A DNA stretch of 34,914 nt from an uncultured Clostridia bacterium (GTDB lineage Bacteria; Bacillota; Clostridia; TANB77; CAG-508), in NCBI GenBank assembly GCA_944387445.1, contig CALXEX010000018.1:1-34914 (forward strand), given 5' to 3'. Made by a program: the position numbers and the translations under genes. The stretch's first letter is position 1. Each line of letters starts with the position of its first letter. Under the pieces are notes generated by a model that searched no databases, was not told where the DNA came from, and was given only the letters and a program-made list of their open reading frames with translations. Below, one piece after another: positions 32,066 through 34,914 of this stretch.

Positions 32066-32710
32066 ATGAAAAAAGAAAGATTTATGAATACATTTATAAA
32101 ACCATTCTGGGTTTTTATAATAGGAAGTTTAATTGGCTATATAGTAGAAATGATTGTTGGTTTTGTTCAAAATGGTCATTTTGTATCAAGACAAGGTTTG
32201 TTATTTGGACCATTCGCACAGGTATATGGATTAGGCATATTAGCATATTATTTTGTTGTTCCTAAAATAAAGGGAGGATATCTAAAAATCTTTTTTGTTA
32301 CTATGCTATTGGGAGGATTGGTAGAATATTTGTGTTCTTATTTTCAAGAGCTTTTATTTGGAACGATATCATGGGATTATTCAGATCTATGGTTTAATAT
32401 CAATGGAAGGACAAGTTTGTTACATTGTACATATTGGGGAATAGGAGGGGTATTGTTTATGAAATATATTATGCCACTAATCAATCATATCGATAAGATA
32501 ATAAAAAATCAATATTTCAGAACTGTAACAGCATTATTTGCTATATTTATGCTATTTAATATATGTGTATCTTCATTGGCAGCGATGAGACAAGATGAAA
32601 GAAATCGTGAAATTTCGGCGACAAATAATATAGATGTATTTTTTGACAAATACTATTCTGATGAAGTGATGGATGTAATTTATGAAAATAAAATAGAGGT
32701 AAAAAGATAA
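32066..32710 (+). CDS. PF06541-type (ABC_trans_CmpB) membrane protein, copy 2
   Basis: 214 residues with four to five membrane segments. It shows the same two family blocks as the gene at 31208: FIIGSLIGYIVEMIVGFVQN with SRQGLLFGPFAQVYG, and VEYLCSYFQELLFGTISWDY with INGRTSLLHCTYWGIGG. It differs in a longer C-terminal tail (about 50 residues, charged, after the last helix: MRQDERNREISATNNIDVFF and on) that probably faces outward or inward as a soluble extension. ATG 32066 is preferred over GTG 32057, which lies within the AAGGGGTG ribosome binding site. It has its own weak promoter and terminator, and so is separately expressed from copy 1. Function unknown. Confidence 0.85.
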   Translation: MKKERFMNTFIKPFWVFIIGSLIGYIVEMIVGFVQNGHFVSRQGLLFGPFAQVYGLGILAYYFVVPKIKGGYLKIFFVTMLLGGLVEYLCSYFQELLFGTISWDYSDLWFNINGRTSLLHCTYWGIGGVLFMKYIMPLINHIDKIIKNQYFRTVTALFAIFMLFNICVSSLAAMRQDERNREISATNNIDVFFDKYYSDEVMDVIYENKIEVKR

Positions 32711-32740
32711 GAAACATGTAAAAATGAGATAAAAAGCTAT

Positions 32741-32774
32741 AAAGCACTACTCAAATGATTGGTGGTGCTTTTTT
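32741..32774 (+). terminator. rho-independent terminator
   Basis: AAAGCACTAC (32741-32750) pairs with GTGGTGCTTT (32762-32771), with one G-U pair, and a T run follows. It is 30 bases after the stop of PF06541 copy 2. Confidence 0.8.
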
Positions 32775-32779
32775 GTGGT

Positions 32780-32803
32780 ATAGGAAAAATGGCTTTTTCC
32801 TAT
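32780..32803. repeat. hairpin repeat, copy 2 (ATAGGAAAAA / TTTTTCCTAT type)
   Basis: ATAGGAAAAA (32780-32789), loop TGGC, TTTTTCCTAT (32794-32803), perfect over 10 bp. It starts 6 bases after a terminator, as does the copy at 13637-13671 (4 bases) and the degenerate copy at 34025-34047 (6 bases). Confidence 0.65.
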
Positions 32804-32895
32804 TCAACAAAAATATAATAAATTTTAAAGTAGAATATTTTCAAAAAAACATCAACCAATATTTACATAAAATCATATTATATATAAGAAAGGCG

Positions 32896-32930
32896 TGCGT
32901 TAACGAAATTAAAGAGTTCAACGCATTTTT
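32896..32930 (+). terminator. terminator-like stem in the dpaB leader
   Basis: TGCGTT (32896-32901) and AACGCA (32920-32925) followed by TTTTT, with further weak pairs inside (AAC and GTT). It lies 32 bases before the dpaB start, so it is either an attenuator in a leader or the end of a short transcript. No clear promoter for dpaB is visible in 32804-32895; a sporulation sigma factor might be expected. Confidence 0.5.
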
Positions 32931-32961
32931 CTATACAAAAAATTGGAAAGGAGGAATCTAT

Positions 32962-33540
32962 TTGGATGTAAAAGGAAAAAAAATAGGATTTGTGTTAACA
33001 GGTTCATTTTGCACCTTTCAAAAAGTATTACCTAAAATGAAAGAATTAATAAAAAAAGAAGCAGAAATCATACCGATTATGTCTTTTCATAGTTATGAGT
33101 TAGATACCAAATTCGGAAAAGCAGAAGACTTTATTCATGAAATCGAAGAAATGACTGGAAAGAAAATTATTCACACAATTGTCGACGCAGAACCCATTGG
33201 CCCTAAAAAAATGACTGATATTATGATAATAGCACCTTGTTCTGGAAATACTATGTCAAAATTAGCCTGTGATATTATAGATACACCTGCAACAATGGCA
33301 GCCAAATCACATTTAAGAAATAATCGTCCATTAGTTATTGCACCATCTACAAATAATGGATTAAGTGGCAATGCTGAAAACATAGGAAAATTATTAAATA
33401 GGAAACATTATTATTTCGTACCATTTAGGCAAGATAATCCAATTACAAAACCAAGGTCAATCGTATTTGATGCAGAGTCCATCATAAAAACGATAGAATA
33501 TGCTTTAGAAGGAGAACAAATTAGCCCAATACTAATTTAA
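32962..33540 (+). CDS. dpaB: dipicolinate synthase subunit B
   Basis: 192 residues. Flavoprotein-like subunit that, with subunit A, forms dipicolinic acid for the spore core, normally in the mother cell. GKKIGFVLTGSFCTFQKVLP at the N-terminus is diagnostic (FALTGS.C.....). It is followed by IPIMSFHSYELDTKFGKAED, DAEPIGPKKMTDIMIIAPCS, GNTMSKLACDIIDTPATMAA and the end LVIAPSTNNGLSGNAENIGK. Length matches the family. TTG 32962 is the start because AAAGGAGG lies 7 bases before it and no suitable ATG exists; the frame opens upstream as a shadow that would cross two hairpins. Subunit A is not next to it in this window, which is unusual, since dpaA and dpaB are normally adjacent. Marks the organism as a spore former. 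Confidence 0.93.
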   Translation: MDVKGKKIGFVLTGSFCTFQKVLPKMKELIKKEAEIIPIMSFHSYELDTKFGKAEDFIHEIEEMTGKKIIHTIVDAEPIGPKKMTDIMIIAPCSGNTMSKLACDIIDTPATMAAKSHLRNNRPLVIAPSTNNGLSGNAENIGKLLNRKHYYFVPFRQDNPITKPRSIVFDAESIIKTIEYALEGEQISPILI

Positions 33541-33544
33541 CAAA

Positions 33545-33623
33545 AAAACAAACATTTTTTTGCAATAGGTATTGACAAAGAATGTTTGTTCGTATATAAT
33601 ACAAACATACCGAACATATATTC
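33545..33623 (+). promoter_or_regulatory. LexA-controlled promoter of the yneA-like gene
   Basis: TTGACA (33572-33577), 17 bases, TATAAT (33595-33600): a near-perfect sigma-A promoter. GAATGTTTGTTC (33580-33591) lies in the spacer, and GAACATATATTC (33612-33623, preceded by C) lies just after the expected start of transcription. Each differs by one base from the Gram-positive LexA core GAAC-N4-GTTC. A weaker third match (AAACAAACATTT, 33546-33557) lies upstream and could pair with the first box. Confidence 0.8.
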
Positions 33624-33638
33624 TTAAAGGAGGCTATT

Positions 33639-33944
33639 ATGAAACATATAAGAATTGTTAATAAATATAAATTTATAAAATCCATTACCATTTTACTATG
33701 TATTTTAGGAAGTATTCTATGTATTGCTACCCATAAAACATATTCCAATAGTGAAATAAAATATAAAACAGAATACATTGTAAAAGGAGAAACATTATGG
33801 GCAATTGCAGAAAAAGAAATACAAGAAAATACCTATTTTCAGAATAAGGATATTCAAAATGTTATACTAGAGTTAAAAGAAATCAATCATATGAAAACAA
33901 GCAATTTGTCTGAAGGAATGGAAATAAAAATTCCTATCTACTAA
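33639..33944 (+). CDS. yneA: YneA-like SOS cell-division inhibitor with LysM domain
   Basis: 101 residues, the same size as Bacillus YneA (about 100). One membrane segment lies at about 13-30 (FIKSITILLCILGSILCIA). It is followed by an extracellular LysM domain at about 45-100: YIVKGETLWAIAEKE, NVILELKEINHMKTSNLSEG and EIKIPIY. In Bacillus, YneA is made during DNA damage, binds the division site and delays septation until repair is finished. The identification rests on size, topology, LysM and above all the LexA boxes around the promoter. AAAGGAGG lies 5 bases before the ATG. Unlike the usual arrangement, lexA is not beside it here; the upstream gene is dpaB. The family is variable, so the exact function is likely but not certain. 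Confidence 0.82.
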   Translation: MKHIRIVNKYKFIKSITILLCILGSILCIATHKTYSNSEIKYKTEYIVKGETLWAIAEKEIQENTYFQNKDIQNVILELKEINHMKTSNLSEGMEIKIPIY

Positions 33945-33958
33945 TAAATATGTTAGAT

Positions 33959-34019
33959 AAAAAGCACTTTTATTTGTATAATCAATTTAAAAGATTGTAT
34001 ACTAATAAAGGTGTTTTTT
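33959..34019 (+). terminator. long rho-independent terminator after the yneA-like gene
   Basis: The left arm 33959-33983 and right arm 33993-34019 pair over about 24 positions with few mismatches: AAAAAGCAC with GTGTTTTTT outside, GTATAATC with GATTGTAT inside. It is followed by a degenerate copy of the ATAGGAAAAA hairpin at 34025-34047. Confidence 0.75.
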
Positions 34020-34063
34020 ATTGAATAGGAAAAACTAATTTTTATAGAATAAAATTAGATTCC

Positions 34064-34092
34064 TTGTATATAAAATTTATGTATGGTAGAAT
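34064..34092 (+). promoter_or_regulatory. sigma-A type promoter of the pepF gene
   Basis: TTGTAT (34064-34069), 17 bases, TAGAAT (34087-34092) with an extended TGG before it. The gene start is 22 bases downstream, with AAGGAGG between. Confidence 0.6.
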
Positions 34093-34114
34093 AGAAAAGA
34101 AGGAGGAAAAGAAC

Positions 34115-34914
34115 ATGGAAAAGACGCAAGATAAATATAGCTGGGATTTAACAGATTTATTTAAAGATAAAGAAGAATTTTATAAGGAAATGAAAAATGT
34201 AAAAGATAAATTAAAACAAATAGAAACCTATAAAGGAATATTATGTGATCGTTCAGAAAATTTGTATCATTGTTATCAATTATATGAAGAGGTATTAATG
34301 AAGTTTGAACAAGTATATGCTTATGGTATGTTAAACTATCATTTAAATATGGCAGATCAAGAAGGAATCAAATTGTTTAAAAAAGTCGAAAATTTAAATT
34401 CAGAATTTGGTATAGCAACTGCATATATTACACCAGAAATTACATTTGCAGATGAGAATATCATTAATCAGTATTTACAGGAAGATCCAAGATTAGAACC
34501 ATATAAAAGAGATATTCAAAAAACTTTAGAAAAGAAAAAACATATATTAAGTAAAGAAGGAGAGAATTTACTAGCAAACTATTCTGAAATTCTTTGTGCA
34601 CCAAAAAATATATATGATTTGTTAACAAATGCAGAATTCAAGTTTGGAACATTGATCGATGAAGAAGGAAAAGAAGTAGAATTAACAGATGCAACCTATT
34701 CTATCTATATAAGAAGTAAAAATCAAAATGTAAGAAAGCAAGCATATGACCTAGTGTTTAAGAAATATGGTGAATTTATTAATACCATTGCAGAAATATA
34801 TATAACAAATGTAAAGAAAACAGTAATTACCGCAAAATTAAGAAATTATGAATCATCCTTAGATGAAGTTACGGATAATGATGAAGTTAGTCTAAAAGTT
34901 TATGACACATTAAT
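34115..34914 (+). CDS. pepF: oligoendopeptidase F (M3 family), 5' part
   Basis: Cytoplasmic zinc peptidase that cuts short oligopeptides. 266 codons are visible and the frame is open to the window end. The start MEKTQDKYSWDLTDLFKDKE matches the family N-terminus (Y.WDL..LF.....). Next are HCYQLYEEVLMKFEQVYAYG, MLNYHLNMADQ, EITFADENIINQYLQEDPRL with PYKRDI, KKKHILSKEGENLLANYSEI and the LTDATYSIYIRSKNQNVRKQ segment, which together are characteristic of PepF. The HExxH zinc site lies beyond the window. AAGGAGG (34100-34106) sets the start. It has its own promoter and seems unrelated to its neighbours. Confidence 0.93.
   Translation, partial: MEKTQDKYSWDLTDLFKDKEEFYKEMKNVKDKLKQIETYKGILCDRSENLYHCYQLYEEVLMKFEQVYAYGMLNYHLNMADQEGIKLFKKVENLNSEFGIATAYITPEITFADENIINQYLQEDPRLEPYKRDIQKTLEKKKHILSKEGENLLANYSEILCAPKNIYDLLTNAEFKFGTLIDEEGKEVELTDATYSIYIRSKNQNVRKQAYDLVFKKYGEFINTIAEIYITNVKKTVITAKLRNYESSLDEVTDNDEVSLKVYDTL

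Noticed and set aside
32755-32961. N-terminal extension of DpaB by 69 residues
   Set aside because: It overlaps a terminator and two hairpins. The family N-terminus and AAAGGAGG point to TTG 32962.
1-34914. tRNA, rRNA, riboswitch or intact insertion sequence
   Set aside because: I found no cloverleaf with TTCGA and CCA ends, no rRNA-like conserved stretch, no recognisable riboswitch core and no transposase motif on either strand. A covariance-model search could still find a structured RNA, especially at 13691-13792.

Overview
The window comes from a strongly A+T-rich, spore-forming low-G+C Firmicute, most likely an anaerobic member of the Clostridia. The evidence is the base composition, AGGAGG-type ribosome binding sites, the standard bacterial code (TGG for Trp, TGA used as stop), a dipicolinate synthase subunit gene (dpaB) and a YneA-type SOS division inhibitor. 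Every gene I can support is on the + strand.

Layout. (1) 1-1165: 3' part of guaB and its terminator. (2) 1338-5183: a promoter and a two-gene unit made of a secreted protein with five ricin-type beta-trefoils plus an M14 metallocarboxypeptidase domain, and a membrane-anchored partner of unknown function. (3) 5184-13634: a polymorphic-toxin locus. A YD/RHS shell protein that has lost its normal 5' end carries three ricin-type trefoils. Its C-terminal GIY-YIG nuclease toxin lies in the next reading frame because of one extra base. A row of small genes follows: two tandem DUF4259-like proteins that share 333 identical bases, gene fragments and several candidate immunity proteins. (4) 13637-13792: a cluster of palindromes, more G+C-rich than its surroundings. 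(5) 13863-29201: a surface-polysaccharide locus with many GT2 and GT4 glycosyltransferases, an ABC-2 exporter (ATPase and permease), a two-domain GT2-GT4 enzyme between the two exporter genes, two GT-C-like membrane proteins, a GtrB-type polyprenyl-phosphate glycosyltransferase and a GtrA-type small membrane protein. Two of its GT4 genes are each broken by one extra base. (6) 29439-34914: a decayed ABC-ATPase start behind an RBS-masking hairpin, a GNAT acetyltransferase, a VTT/DedA membrane protein, two PF06541-type membrane proteins, dpaB, an SOS-controlled yneA-like gene and the 5' part of an M3-family oligoendopeptidase F gene.

How the parts work together. The polysaccharide locus reads as one pathway. 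Cytoplasmic transferases build a polymer on a lipid carrier, the ABC-2 exporter flips it, and GtrB, GtrA and the GT-C enzymes add side groups outside the membrane. The RHS region has the usual delivery shell, toxin and immunity-gene order, but its present form is damaged.

The most notable observations are: three separate single-base frameshifts that can all be explained by an extra C directly before GG; the tandem immunity-like pair with perfectly identical 5' halves; ricin modules shared by two unrelated neighbouring proteins; the palindrome cluster; a recurring hairpin placed just behind gene terminators; and LexA-type boxes around the yneA-like promoter.
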